From Trichoplusia ni (taxonomy: Eukaryota; Arthropoda; Insecta; Lepidoptera; Noctuidae), in assembly GCF_003590095.1 (NCBI RefSeq), contig NW_020800013.1, positions 83,187 to 147,186 of the forward strand: a stretch of 64,000 nt of DNA, written 5' to 3'. A program made the translations under genes and the position numbers. Shown piece after piece: positions 1-13,000 of this stretch. The first letter of the stretch is position 1, and every line of letters starts with the position of its first letter. Under the pieces are notes generated by a model that saw only the letters and a list, made by a program, of their open reading frames with translations, searched no databases and had not been told where the DNA came from.

Positions 1-571
1 AAGGATTTCCTGTGTTGTGAGAACTAGGATACTATCGATACACTGCTTGAAGAAATTACATTTGTTAAAAACAGGCAGTCTCAGTCAAGGAGAATTAGAA
101 TTCATAAACTAAAAAGCTATAGGCACCTTAATTCGGCGAATTTAGAATAGTATTACGCTTCTATGACCTGAGTACAGAAAAACTCAAAATGCTTTTAATT
201 TTTACAATTTATTTCTTCCTATTCAATTAATTGATCAATTTGACACTAGCTGAGAATATGCTGAGAAGCTATTCAAACTTGAATGTATAACGCACCTGCA
301 ATGTTGAACAAACTTATAAGGATTCTAGAAAGATACATATTTTCCAATATTATTCATCCTCTTCAAAATGCGAAAATCCACCAAAGTGACTTTACTCTTG
401 TCACAAAAAAGTGAGTGCCGATAAGCGCTTACCAATTCTAATTTATTGAGTACTCGTGCTAACAGATAAATATAAACTTCAATTATTCCGTCACGTGCAG
501 TTGAAACAAATAGAAAGGAAACTGTAATGTTAGAGTTCTCTGGACTGGGAAAACGTGAGGCGGGAATGTTA

Positions 572-668
572 GTGATGCGTGTTCAGGGGCGCAGGCGGCG
601 GTCAGTCACCGGCCGCGCCGCGCCCGCGCTGCGCCCGCGCCGGCCGCCGCACACGCATGCTACACGAA
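572..668. promoter_or_regulatory. CpG-rich island
   Basis: A sharply bounded island of about 95 bp, almost wholly G and C with many CpG steps, sits in AT-rich DNA. It has an E-box-like CACGTG at 493-498 just upstream. Frames crossing it give arginine, alanine and proline-rich shadows without convincing splice sites, so a promoter or regulatory island is more likely than an exon. Which gene it serves is unknown. Confidence 0.35.
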
Positions 669-2486
669 ACGTTTCTACACCGTATAAACAAGTGACGAAC
701 AATACATTCAAATTAAAACATCAGACTATTTACCTGAAATCTATGAAAGTAATATAAGGACAAATAAGTATCTATTTAAATGAAAACGTTCACTGATTGC
801 ATTTAAACTATAATTTCTACAGAACCGTGTTTCTTATCGCATATTATATATTCGTGTTAGTATTTTAGCTTACTTTCACAGTAACAAATACAAATCGTGC
901 CGCATTATCAGCAATGACGTAGGACAATAAAAATAACGTCATACCCGCTTGCGTACTTCCGCGTTTTAAATACGAGTTCCGTCCTAGACAGATACATTTT
1001 AAGTGGATAGTTAACCTCATTTGCCTATCGTATAGACTCAATAATACAATTGTTACGTTTTGTTATACAGGGAAGCATTTTAACTTAAATCTGCAAAAGT
1101 CATCACTTGGGGAGCAAATGAGTTTTAGAAAAAAAAACCTTGAGAAACTACTCTACATTTTGAACGTACCTACTTAGATTTTTGTCTTCGAAAAAAGAAT
1201 TATTTTTAGGTCTATCCAATTTTATTTTTGGAATGCCTAACCCCTTCCTAACTTTATGAACGACAAATTAATTTGATACAAATATTCAAAGCGCACGATC
1301 ACGCCGGTAGAGCAAGAGCAAATAAATCTCAGCATACTTGTACCATGACTAGAGTTGAATAAACACTATTAAGAGGGGTTTTCCAACTTTTAACATAAAC
1401 TATTAATAAGTCATCATTACACTAAGTCCACATATGAAGAGCACTTGACTCTACGATAGGAGGCGCACAGTTTTTGTTGATAAAACCCGCAGGCCGTGTG
1501 TGCGTGTAAACGAATTGTACGCATACTCGAAACACTCCCAGATTATTTGAAATCAATATAAGTAGGTACCGGTATTTAAAAGAAGGTTAAACATTAAGTT
1601 TTTAAAGTTTTTTTACAGTTTTCTTCAAGCTAATTTTCCGTGAGCACGAAAGCACACGAAACTCTCGCAAGTGGCGTACAGAAATTCTTGAGCCTCCTAT
1701 CAAATTTTAGTTTAGATTTCGACAAGAGAGCCAATAATTAATCAAGTAGAAAATGTACCAGGGGTCCTGGACTGTTAGACGCACGATTTGTGAACTTCAC
1801 CGTACTATAAGCCAAAGAAAAACTTATAAATTGTGTGTTACGATTGTTATCCTTGTACATACTTATACATACTTATCTTCCTTTTTTTTCAACTAACTTT
1901 AAGTTTTTTTTTAATTAAATTAATAAATGAAATTAATCGATTACATCATTTGTTTAATGTCTACGCACTAAACCTGCTATCCAATAAATACGTAGGCAGT
2001 ACAGTACTTTCTACTAAAACAACACAATTTCAGCCCTGGCCCGCGATCCAAATATTTAATGAGCATTCAGGCATCGTAAAGCAAATATTATTCAAAGTGG
2101 GAAAACCCTAGACTGGTCGTATTTAAACTAAATATTTGTTCAAAATACACATGCCAAAGTAATGTAGGCAATTTTTTTAATGAATCATTTGTACATATTA
2201 TTAAGTTTGTATGGATAGTGTGTTTGTTCGTTTTCGATTAACGTAAATATTCATTGCACTTTGGCTGAGTGGCATTAATATTAAAATATTGATATATTCA
2301 CGTGCTTAATGTTTTAGTAGTAGCTATTTAGGTAACGGAAAATTGTTTTTTTTTTATCAAAAAAACGATTGTCTCGTCCTCACACGCTTACATTTGCAAT
2401 TATGGTATTTTTCTATGGAAAGAAAATATGTGAGACTTTCATAATGGTTAGATTCATAATTAATATAAATGAAAACTTTGTTTATA

Positions 2487-2884
2487 CACCGTGATTTTTT
2501 ATTCGTCTTACAAAAGCAGCCCAGTTCATGTATCCAATGACTAGAACACGTTCATGATAAAAAAAAATAGGTATTTATGAGATTTGAAAAAAAAAAGGCA
2601 ATTTTTATTCAATATTATGCTGCAATTCGTAGTTTTTTAGAAACACAGCTCTGTTGCGAGCGCGGTCCGAGCCTTGTAACAATGGTGAGGGGTGCGGGCG
2701 GCGGCGTTTTTATCATTTTTAAGAGTATATTTATATTTCAGTATATTTCAGATTCCTCTTCTTTAATTTTCTTCGTACTTATTATCTTAGTTGATGATAA
2801 AAAAATAATAATCGCGCCTAGGGGTATTTTACGTCGGATACATGAACTGGGCTGCTTTTGTAAGACGACTAAAAAATCACCGTG
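2487..2884. mobile_element. 398-bp TIR element (MITE-like) with TA target duplication
   Basis: The ends form a long inverted repeat. The left arm starts CACCGTGATTTTTTA at 2487 and runs through a block shared with the opposite end, including AGCAGCCCAGTTCATGTATCC. The right arm is its inverse, ending TCACCGTG at 2884. The arms match over about 50 bp with one mismatch plus a short outer tail. Both sides are flanked by TA (2485-2486 and 2885-2886), as expected for Tc1/mariner-type insertion. The interior encodes no transposase; the 112-codon frame across it is low-complexity and not a gene. Read as a non-autonomous DNA transposon. Confidence 0.8.
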
Positions 2885-3449
2885 TATAGAGACAGAGTTT
2901 TCAATAGCATTGTAAACAAATTTTAGAGCAGACTTTCAGGTTCTCACGTGTAGTTTTAAAATGAGTTTGATTTTAGTAAAAGTACTGTATAATAATATTA
3001 TCTCGGCACAATACCTTATGATTCGTGTGGTTTTCTTTCCGTCGTTTTTCTTTTCGTGTGAAGTTGATTCCATTTTGGAACTGCGAAATGAAAAGAAACT
3101 TGGTAAATTATAAAAATACTAAAAATGAAGATTATTGAAGGATAACAAAACATCGACTTTTACAGTTTACAGTTATAAAACGAATAACGTAAACTGAAAT
3201 ATGTAAGCTGTATAGGTATGTTACTTTTTTAATATGGCGGGGAAATCCTCATAGGCAACAGAAAATTCAGTACGGGGCGGAACTCAAAGTGAAAACATGA
3301 ATTTCCAATTATTGTGTTAAAAAAACAAAATGCTTATGAGAAAACGATAGTGTCAAATTTAATACAATTTCCATTCATCATCGGCATTCGTAAATAGCAG
3401 AATTGGGGCCCTGTTAGTAATGATTGTAAGTGAATCTTGTGAAACTTAC

Positions 3450-6400
3450 GGCACAGTGGAAACAGCTGAACAACGATGAGGGTGGCGTGTGCACGATGCT
3501 CGTCGGCGTCCCCGACACCTCGCACGACTCACTGACGTTACATTTCCCCACAACCTGTAAGTAATTCAGTTATTTAGGTAAGGTATAAATTGTTGAAGTC
3601 CTAGTTATGATAACCGATAACTGAAACCTTTCTGAACACATTTAGAATTACAACAAGATTTTTGATAATGGGAAATGAAATATAAAAAAATACTACACAA
3701 GCCAAACTTGTTATCTATTTAAGCTTTTATGTATATGCGAATGTTTTATCATCAACTACTGTTTCCGACTGAAGCTACTTGGAAACCTATATCAAAAACG
3801 TGATTTTCAGGCGGTTTTCACCGAAAGCTTGAAAAAAATGGAGCGATAATACTTAAAATTAGATGATCATGGTTGAGCATATGTTGGCTTCAATCTGCAA
3901 ACCTAGCTAGTTACAAGACGAACATTTTTTTCTTCGTTTCTTTTTTTATAGTTATAGTCAAGGCACATTTGTTTTACATTTTCCTAAATTATGCCCTCCG
4001 TCTAATTAGGTAAGTATAGGTGTAGGTATTAAGGTAAGCAAGTATTTGTTTATTATCGCTCAATATCTATATTTAAGCCCAAATATCGTAAATTGCTCTA
4101 ACTGTAACAAAATTACAATCATGCACGAATGAGACACGTAGGACTTCTTATATAATTAGTTAATACGTAATGTCAACAAGTACCCAAATAATAAATCATC
4201 AATAATTGTTGGTTTATTGGACGGTGACGTAACTGCTGCAACTATTCATACTCTTTGCCTAATTTGGTCTGTACTGTTATAATTGGTCCGAGATATCGGC
4301 AGCCGCTGCGTCCGGTCTTCAGGCAAGGTCGAAACTGTGCTCACAGACTGACTGGCACGGGTATTAAGGTAAACAATAATTACTAACAAGATACAATAGC
4401 ACTCATTTCTGTTTGACGAATATTTAATTAGTACCTACTTCTTTAATTCTGTTTATTGTTGTGACTTATTTCATGTCAAACTTTGAAGATGAAGTATATG
4501 AATAACTGTAGCAAATTATTTACGTGTTTCGGAAGGCCCACCCAATTGTGGGTTCCATCTACAATTGGCATGACATTCTGAAGAAGCTAGAAAGTCGGAC
4601 CATCTGACTAAGGGTTATCGTTATCCTAGGAAACTGGGTTGAGATGGTCAGATAGGCAGTCGTTCCTTGTAAAACACTGGTACCTAGCTGCATCAAGGCT
4701 GACTCGAAGCTGACCCTAGTTGGGAAAAGGCCAAGGACTAATTTGAAACATTTAATAATCATCGTCTAACGAACAAAATAGTTAAACACTACGAAAATCT
4801 ATCTTGCGCAGATTTGTAATATATCATTCCTATTTTGGAAAGTTGGGGTCGGCCTGCAGTCTACCTAGAGCCCCGTACATTATGCGACTGACTAGTATCT
4901 AACCTCCACTGACCAAATTAGAAACTGTAAGGTGAGACTGGCTCTATTGACACGCATTTCCAATCTTGTCTATAATAGCAGCCGGTCACGACTTTTAACG
5001 GATCAGAGTACGTTTCAAGCAATGATTTTTATTATTAGACACAGTTTGGCTATCGAGTGGTCAATTTGCGCTAAACAACTTACTCGCGAAGAAAGAGTTT
5101 GTTTTAAAATCAATGAATTTGATATAATTTATAGTTTGGGTATTGATCGCGCGTCGCGGGTTTGCGATTACTGATTCTTATGTTTGCAATCCAGTTTTCC
5201 TAACGATTGTTTGCTTCACCTCTTGTCAGTGGTGACTTAGAATAATTAGAGAAGTACATATAGCCCTTGAAAGGCACTTTTTTTAATGATTGTCTGCATT
5301 GGGAATGGAACATGGAATTTCGTGCCTTGAATTGTCATTTTGGTTTAGTGGTTACGAACGGTATGGTTCCTCTTAACCAGCAAATTAAAAGATTTTCGAA
5401 AAATAACGTCCTAAATGAAACATGTCATAAAGGAATTAATGATAGAAAAAAAGAAAACTAATGCTTCTTATAAAAGCTAGTTACAATTAGTATGACCTAC
5501 GGCGGCTGCGACGCAAAAGAGTTATCTAAGTTACGTTTATAGTAGGTACTTGCGTGCTGACATTCCAAGGAAGGTCTCTAGAGTAAGGAAGGGTACTTGT
5601 GCCTAAATTAATATTCATGTAAATTACAAGTTTTCACCCGTATCGAGTTAATTTTATATTCTGAGTACCTGGGGGCCGATTTTTTTATCTCGACTGCTGA
5701 CATGAGCGACCTGTGAGTTTTCAATAATCATCTTGATGAAAAAGTAGTTATTTTTAAGCGCATAAGCGCGCTGATTTTGTAGTGATTTGCTTTTTAAATA
5801 TAGGTAATTATTGTGATCCGACTGAACAAAAAACTGACGTGTTAAAATGTGACATGGTGATTCAATGCAGGTAAATTATAATCTATTAATTAAGTTAAGT
5901 CTTTAACGTAAAGTCTAATTACCGATGTCCTTATTCGCGGTCGAAGAGGAATAAACACTTAAATAAAGTCCGTGCATACACAGTGAAGTGAAGTGTACTT
6001 ATAATAAAATGAGTTCATTTTAATTTGTTTTGTTTTCAATTCCGCATATGCATGAAATTAATTGAAGCATACGACTGTTTGCGTCAATCTAAAATTTGTG
6101 CTAAATAATGCGAAAATAAAAGAATAATTTTATACTGAATAGTGTCAATTGATATGTAATACACAGAAACTTCTTTAGCGAGTAACTATGGAATAAGGAG
6201 TCAATGGGAGGGCATCGCCCAGCCAATCGATAGTCCGCTATCAATTACCAATCAAGCTGACCTTTACACACTACCAAATTCAACAACAGCCCGTTCATAA
6301 ATGGCAACAACATGTTTGTCCAAGTGTCACCTTAAGGTGGCCATGTTTTTCCAAGGAAGTTGAAGGTGTTAATCTTATCACCGTTGTCTTACGTTCTAAA

Positions 6401-7369
6401 GGACAAACGCTAAATTGATCGCCTCAAAATGAAAATCACGTGAGACAAGAAAACATATGTGTAACTACGTAACTGTCGAAATAGTTTTTGTAAATATGAG
6501 CATGTGTTGTTGTGAATCGTGTGTTCAAAATGTTCGTACATAAATACTGTGATAACCTTGATAGGACAAAGAACAAAGATGTGGCGCCAAGTGCGTGCTC
6601 TAACGACATAAAGAGCGCCGAAAACAACGGATTAACAAATTTTCTTAATGTTAATTTAACTTATACAGGAATGTAATCTATGCTTGAAGGGAAATGAAAG
6701 CTTCGCGGTCGCCTCTATAACATTGTTGAGGTAAACAAACTCGTAAAAAAATCTGTAAGTAGCAGGAGTGCTAAAGTTATGGAGAAAATTATTGCCCATA
6801 AATTAAATTTACAACTTGATCACAAACAGCGGAAAGAATACCTACTACAGGAGGGCGATTTTATTTAAAAGTATCAAAAAAGTAGCAACTTCACTGTCAG
6901 AGCTACTTGAATACTAATCAACGTCCAAAGATTATTTCATTTGATTTAAATTTATTCAACATTTAAAGAATATTGAAAACAGGCCGTCCGAATGTTTAAA
7001 ATTCACGTTATAGTCGTAAGTTATACAGTTAATAACGGCCTTATAACCTTAGATGTAAATATCTGTTGCTTGAATGTCGGCAGTGGCTGCGAGAGCTGGC
7101 TCGGCATGGGAACTGTGCGCGCTGCAAGTATGCAACGTTGTACCTAATAACTATTGATTGTGGTCCGCAAAACGAGTTGAATGCACCAGCGCGCGGCGTC
7201 GCGGCCTTGTCAGTGTGCACACGCACGCCACGGCGGCGGCGGCGGCGGCGGCTCCGTGATAACGACGCCGACGCCTCTCACCGGTACTCACATTCGCATT
7301 TGTTGTTCCATCACTGGTGTACACGGCGGAGTAGCTCTCCGGAGGGAAGTTGAACTGCACGGATGACAT
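3450..7369 (-). CDS. Unidentified protein, 5' part (two coding exons, continues off left edge)
   Basis: Two minus-strand exons fit together. The first coding exon, 7369 down to 7292, begins MSSVQFNFPPESYSAVYTSD and ends at AAT followed by the donor GTGAGT, phase 0. The second, 3554 down to 3450, lies between an acceptor ending TTACTTACAG and the donor GTAAGT. It reads 35 residues without a stop (starts VVGKCNVSESC, ends SLFSCFHCA) and is also phase 0 at both ends, so the reading frame joins. An in-frame ATG upstream at 7426 exists, but an acceptor-like GTTAGTGCAG lies between it and 7369, so the downstream ATG is preferred. I do not recognise the family. The opposite strand of the 3.5-kb exon is also open, so the assignment is inference. 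GC content is far above the flanks in both exons. Confidence 0.5.
3555..7291. other. Intron of the left-edge gene, with retroposon debris
   Basis: AT-rich stretch between the two minus-strand coding exons. Apart from the retroposon tail at 4525-4765 and a related short fragment near 4838-4860 (a TTGGGGTCGGCCTGCAG-type tail), I see no exon, RNA gene or tandem repeat. A modestly GC-richer patch near 4290-4365 is unexplained. Confidence 0.45.
4525..4765 (+). repeat. Diverged LINE/SINE 3'-tail sequence
   Basis: The segment opens with TGTTTCGGAAGGCCCACCCA and closes with AGTTGGGAAAAGGCCAAGGA. The intact 5S-derived SINE at 28600-28857 has the same two blocks in the same order (TTTCGGAAGGCACGTTCAAT and AGTTGGGAAAAGGCTAGGCC). 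This copy lacks the 5S head and has a longer interior, so it is either a truncated SINE or the 3' end of the partner LINE that shares this tail. Confidence 0.6.
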
Positions 7370-10050
7370 CACTTGGCGGTTCCACTGCACTAACACTGGA
7401 TATGGATGGCACAGGAACACAAACACTATGTACTATGACGCAATATGTCCGGCGCCGGGGGTCCCGTTGACTCATTATTCCTTATTGATCAGCGCGTGGC
7501 GGATGCGGAGCGCGGCTCGGACAGACACTGCCGGGCTCCGGCGGGAGCGGGGCGCGGGCCTCAGCCGGCGCTTCACAAACACGGATTATCGCTCCTTACG
7601 CCGATAATGAGTAACGCAAACTTCCCGTAAAATTAATGTCGGTCGCCGTGTGCGCCGATTGTGCGCTATCGACAACGAACCTTATCGCGGAACCGGCCGA
7701 GTTGCGACTGGTTATACGAGACGTGTGTATTTGTTGTCAGTTTTAACACTGGAGACTGCGGGTACGCGTTCCTCATTCCATTATTTATACTATAGGTACC
7801 TACACAATGTTCAATAAATAAACAATTGAACTTGCTGCAGATGGAGTTACTACTGCGAATGTACAATGGACATTGTTAGTCGTTATCATCTAATTCAGTT
7901 CAGTGTGTTGAGGAGATCGTAAGTAGAGTCGGTATTTTTAAAAAACAAAAAAAACTGTTAACAGACAATAGCACAAGGCCATTGTCAGCGTTCTCAAACA
8001 TTGTGCATTCACTTTAAAGTTTGGTTGTATAGACGTAAAGAAACTGCTGGATCATTCTAATTTAGCGGTGACTTATGAAGCAAGACTATTATTTTCAGTA
8101 TAACTATATCTGGACGTATTCTCTGGTTTATTGTAACGAATTTAAACCTTAATTAACAAGGTAAACACAATATACGCGAACATCGTTCGAGACCGCAAGA
8201 AATACTGGAGCCTAGTTCACCCACATGTGCGTAAGCTGAGTAGATGCCTACTATACTTAGTACAGTTATAAACAGGAAAAAGCTGACTGATATTGTAAAC
8301 TACGCTTTAGACTAATTTATAATTAACTTGAAACGATTTTACGCGTTACCTATTAAATTCTTTTTGTTCAGTAAAAAATACAATTGCAATTAGCCTTTTG
8401 AAAACATTAGCTCGATGCGTTAAGGTTGCAAAAGAACTGATACCCAGTGAAATGCAGTAGGCATATCTTTAACTTAGCATAACGTTTTATCCACACGACG
8501 CTCCTACTACTTCATTGGGTTCACTCAATTAGCATAATTAGTATCATTTTTAACAGTTTTCTTGTTCTTCTTCTCATGTTTTCTTCTCTTCTCATGTTTT
8601 GAGCGTCAGGGGCGACGTTAAGTCTCACCGAATTCAGCTGTCACAGTCTTTGGTTTGTGACCCCTACAATATATGAAAAACTTCTTCAATTATACATGGG
8701 TTATAGTAAAACCAATTATGTATTTGAGTACGGAGTAAGCTACAACTCCCTTGAAAGTTAGTTAGCAAAATGCTATGTGAAATTAAATGTTTCTGAGAGA
8801 AATCTCTAGGAAACGATGAACGAAAACATGACACATACAAACAGCCATAGATTTCCACTATTGAGATCTGGAATCGCTAAAAGTACGCCAGCGTGGTGAT
8901 ATATGCACAAGGCTTCACCCAGCAGGGGAAAATCTCTTGACTGGTATTACAAACAAATAATATCTTTAACAATACGGCGTTTTTATAGCGTTTTACATAT
9001 TTTTTATTAAATTCTCAATAACACAACTCGTATAACCATTCAGTAAACATTTCGGACGCGTAACATGACAATACCTTGACAATCATTTCTGTCAATATGT
9101 AGGCATAGACATATCAAAAGGTATTTCTTTAAAGGAGTTTGTTTAAAATTATAGCCTCTTTTGAAATGAAAAAAAAAACTAATCATTAATAAAATGTTAA
9201 GGTTATTTTATGTATCACAATAACTCTCAAGAAGGATCAGGAAACTATGGATTTACCAAAGTATGCAATAAGACTTGTTCTTCTTACCATAACCGGCAGA
9301 ATTTTTAATACTTTTAATGGTGTAGGTGTGTTTAGCTAAATACATAAAAGTGGTTCAAAAACATGAAATCAAAAACGAAATTCAGGTAGTAAATTTATTT
9401 AACTATACTTACTTTTTTATTTAAACACATTCGTTAATCCAAACTCGTCTCACAAATCAGTCACAAATAATTTACTTATTACAATATAAGGAACCGTATA
9501 CTTTCATCTAACTATCACAACATGCGGTTTGCGGTTCTCACAGACCGTTGGGGATATACTGGTCATGTGACTTGGCAACAACCAAATCATCTAAACATGA
9601 GATTAAAATGCATAACATCATAAAATTCACAAACTTTATTATCAGGATCATATGACTGAGCTCGTAGTTACGATGATATTATAAATATTGTTCTAGGTAT
9701 ACTGGTGTATGTTACAACGGTGTGTAGTTCATAACAGAGATCATATTTAACTCCAGTACAGGGTGTTAACTAGACCCACAGCATCTTGCAAAAATACCGT
9801 AATTGACCACTGATTTTTCAATTTTTAAATGAAACATATTTTATGTCCGTTTCATTCGCGGTTCATTTCTATATCCGTAATGCTTACTGGAGAAGGACAT
9901 GCTCGATCCATTTGCGCGTACTTTCTATTCGACTAGCCAGTCCATCTTATTCGTCATATTAAACATAGATATTGAATACATTCTTGTGTCCCTAGTGTGA
10001 GATCAAATAACGTAGAAGAAAGATCAAGTAGATGGGTTGCAAGGCTGTGG
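7370..10050. other. Intergenic region between left-edge gene and rotatin 3' end
   Basis: Holds the CpG-rich promoter-like block at 7440-7600 and the presumed rotatin 3' UTR below 10051. A minus-strand AATAAA lies at 9635-9640 (TTTATT on the plus strand) and could serve rotatin, giving a 3' UTR of roughly 400 bp. The rest is AT-rich with nothing recognisable. Confidence 0.4.
7440..7610 (-). promoter_or_regulatory. CpG-rich putative promoter of the left-edge gene
   Basis: A GC-rich, CpG-dense block lies immediately upstream of the minus-strand first coding exon. It includes an AP-1-like TGACTCA near 7468 and a second GC-rich segment near 7500-7580. In this window CpG islands mark gene starts and a few GC-rich exons, so a promoter or 5' UTR is the natural reading. 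No TATA box was identified and the start site is not determined. Confidence 0.4.
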
Positions 10051-13000
10051 TCACGTGGCCTGTAGCACGGTATTGGTGTAGGTGAGTAGCTGCAGGGCGC
10101 GCTGTGTGGCGGGGTCAGGGGGCGCGGAGCGAAGCCGCTGCAAGGATGTCTGGACTGCCGCCGCCACGCCCGCTGAGCGTAACACTAGTTTGGCCTGTAG
10201 AGGAATTAATCAATTAGATTTGTTTTATAAGATGTCTTTGTAGAGAGGGATGGCATAGGCTAAAAAAAAACATTTTCTTAAATTCGGTAACTCATAAAAA
10301 CCATTGTAGGAACAAACAAATCAGAGTTTTCTATTTATTAATGAAGGAACCCCAGCCAAGATTCTACCAAGATTCAAACACTTATAGCCATTACTGTCTA
10401 CTGATAAAAGTCTCAAATTTACAAAATACTTCTTTCAGTACAGTTCTTAGAAAGGACTAAAACTTTATAGGTCAAGTACCATCACACCCCCATATTCAAA
10501 AACAATATTCTTATCCAACTTTAACGTTCATAACATACTGCTTTTTCAACAGACTTGCTTAAATCCAAATAGTACTCAAAAACCAGTCTTTACCAAGTTA
10601 CCAAGTGAATATGGAGGTCAAAATAAATATGACTTATAAAATACTGGTATTCGTCTATTAGGTTAGACTAGACTCCAATCAGAACATTTGACTGCAACGC
10701 CTAGCGCTAACGTGTCTTCCTCAAGGACAAATACAACCTCAAACAACCGACCTCCATCTCTAAAAGTAAGAGAAGTAGTTGTGCAAGAGAGACGCCGCTC
10801 TACACAGTGTATTGCTTTCTCGCTTACACAACGGAAAGCTATACTTTGAGAAATATAGTAGTAGGCTATCTGTAAACGTTCTGACATTTAAGCTTACGCA
10901 AAGGTCAGAGGTTTACAGATGCAAGACATATTTTTTGCCGCAAGTAGCATATTTCCTACGTAGTATATTCGCAAAAGGAAAGGCGCGATTTCGACACTGA
11001 GTCATAAAATCCTTTAAAACCTTATTTTACTTGTAAAAAAGTTTAGATTCTAGAGATTTATATTTACCGTATACATTTTTAAATAATGACTAAACATTTT
11101 ACATGTTACAACTCTTCAACTAATAATTACTATAGATCGAAGGTCTTGCCTCAATAAAAGTTTAACACGTGTTAAAAAAACCTGTTTTTACTACTAAGTT
11201 GTAGGGTTTAAGTAGTAGGTATATTGGTGTATTATGATTTTTAGGGTTCCATTTTCATATGGTCAAAACGGAAGCCTATTACTGAGCTTTCGCTACCTAT
11301 ACCAGGCTTTATCTCATGAACCATGATAGATAGACAGTAAAAACTCTCACAGACAATTTATTGTATTTCTGCTGAAAATGAAAATCGTGGTTAAGAAAGA
11401 TTTCACGGTCAGAAATTAGTTACCGGCTGGCAAAGAACCGATTGTTTATTTTTAGCCTAGTTGTACGGCACCCTCAGTGTCGCGAATCCGTTTCGCTCTC
11501 GACAGTTTTTTTTTCTATCATTTAACTAAATTACTGTTGTAAAATCCGTGTAAAATCGAAAAACTAAACAGTTGTATTACATGTTGCAAAAGTCAATGAA
11601 ACAAATGTTTGCCAATGTATACTTTTTTTTTAAAGTAAAGAGGTTTTGCTAATATATCTACTTTTCTGTAATTTTTTTTTCAAAGATGTGGCTCAAGTAA
11701 TCAGTACCTAAATACATTTTTTGTGATATATAGGACGCATCGTATCGTTGATCATGAATAGTTGATCTAAAGACAAGTTTAAATTTTGCCACATGCTCGT
11801 AAAAACAATTTTCGTAATTAATATTCATAAGCACAGTAATCAATACTCTGTAAGAAATTCGTTTTTATTGAATCGTGTTGAAACCAGTATTTTGATACCG
11901 TGATGGGTACGTTCCAACGGCAATCGTTTGTGATGTAACCTTGAACGAAGTGTTAACGATTGTATTGATCATCTCTATGTATTTTTTTGTGTTGTATATA
12001 AGTCGCTTACAAGAAACAATACTAATAAGTGTGAACATATTTCTTTTATAACAGTTACGTCACGCGTTTTTATCGAGATAGCCTGAATAGTTTACGGACC
12101 CAAAGGGAGTCCTAAATCATGAGCTGACGCGGCGGCAGTCGCGAGATAAAGTTATGACAATCAAATGTGAGAAAACCGTTATTAAATAAATACTTATAAA
12201 TAAATCTACCATACGAAAGTTATGAATATGGGTGTAAGATATAACTTTGTTTTACAATTGCAGTTGTGCTCTGGCGGCTGGTCTTCCAAAATATACCATG
12301 GTATATTACCTTGTGATTATTAGCAGCCAACGCCCACACTGCTCGTGCTGCAGACACGACCTCGGCAGTGTCGCCGGCCAGGAGTGTGCCCGCCATTAGC
12401 TCCAATAACTCAGCTGCAAAGAAAGGTCACGTTAAAATGGATTGATTAAAGTTAAAGTGACATTGTTGATTTAATTTATGTTATTGCGTATGTAGGATGG
12501 TGTGTTGCTTTGAATTTGTTTGGCTATCGTACAATTTAAAGCACTCATATTCGACCCCAGCGCACAGATGAGTAGATTTACCGGTACTCAGTTCTGGCCT
12601 CAAAGATTAACTGATTGTTTGTTGCAACGAAAATTCCTAGGTCTGTGCTTCAGAATGTTACATGACACACATACGACATACACAGTGTATGAGTATGGCA
12701 CTGACCAGACTGCAGGAAGCTGCCCCTGTGGTGGTGCGCGGCGTGCGCGAGCGCGGGCATGAGGCGGGCGCGCGCGGGCGGCGGCAGCGCGGCCAGCGGC
12801 GCGGCGCCGCCCGGCAGCGCCAGCAGCGCGCCCGCGCCCTCCGCGCCGCGCGCCGCGCGCTCGCACAGGCGCGCCCACCAGCCGCACGCCGCGCCCGCGC
12901 CGCGGACGCGCGCCCGCACGCACAGCCGGTACATGCTCGACAACACGTCGCTCTGGGAACAAACGTATCGGGTTATCCTCTCGGATGAGATCTTGGATGA

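Larger units (their letters stand above)
1..3449. other. Non-coding stretch, probably intron of the left-edge gene
   Basis: No exon with credible splice sites was recognised here. The stretch is AT-rich except for one CpG-rich patch near 575-665, and it contains the TIR element at 2487-2884. Since the gene with exons at 7292-7369 and 3450-3554 reads leftward and its second exon ends in a consensus donor, this is most simply its next intron. Small exons could have been missed. Confidence 0.5.

Noticed and set aside
1456..1701. Inverted GATAGGAGGC / GCCTCCTATC pair
   Set aside because: Only 10 bp long with no extension or flanking duplication; within chance expectation.
2577..2915. 112-codon plus-strand open frame
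   Set aside because: Lies inside the TIR element and reads into its terminal repeat; low-complexity product.
12662..12988. Plus-strand Arg/Ala-rich open frames of about 100 codons
   Set aside because: They are antisense shadows of the GC-rich rotatin exon 31, which has splice sites and fits the rotatin frame.
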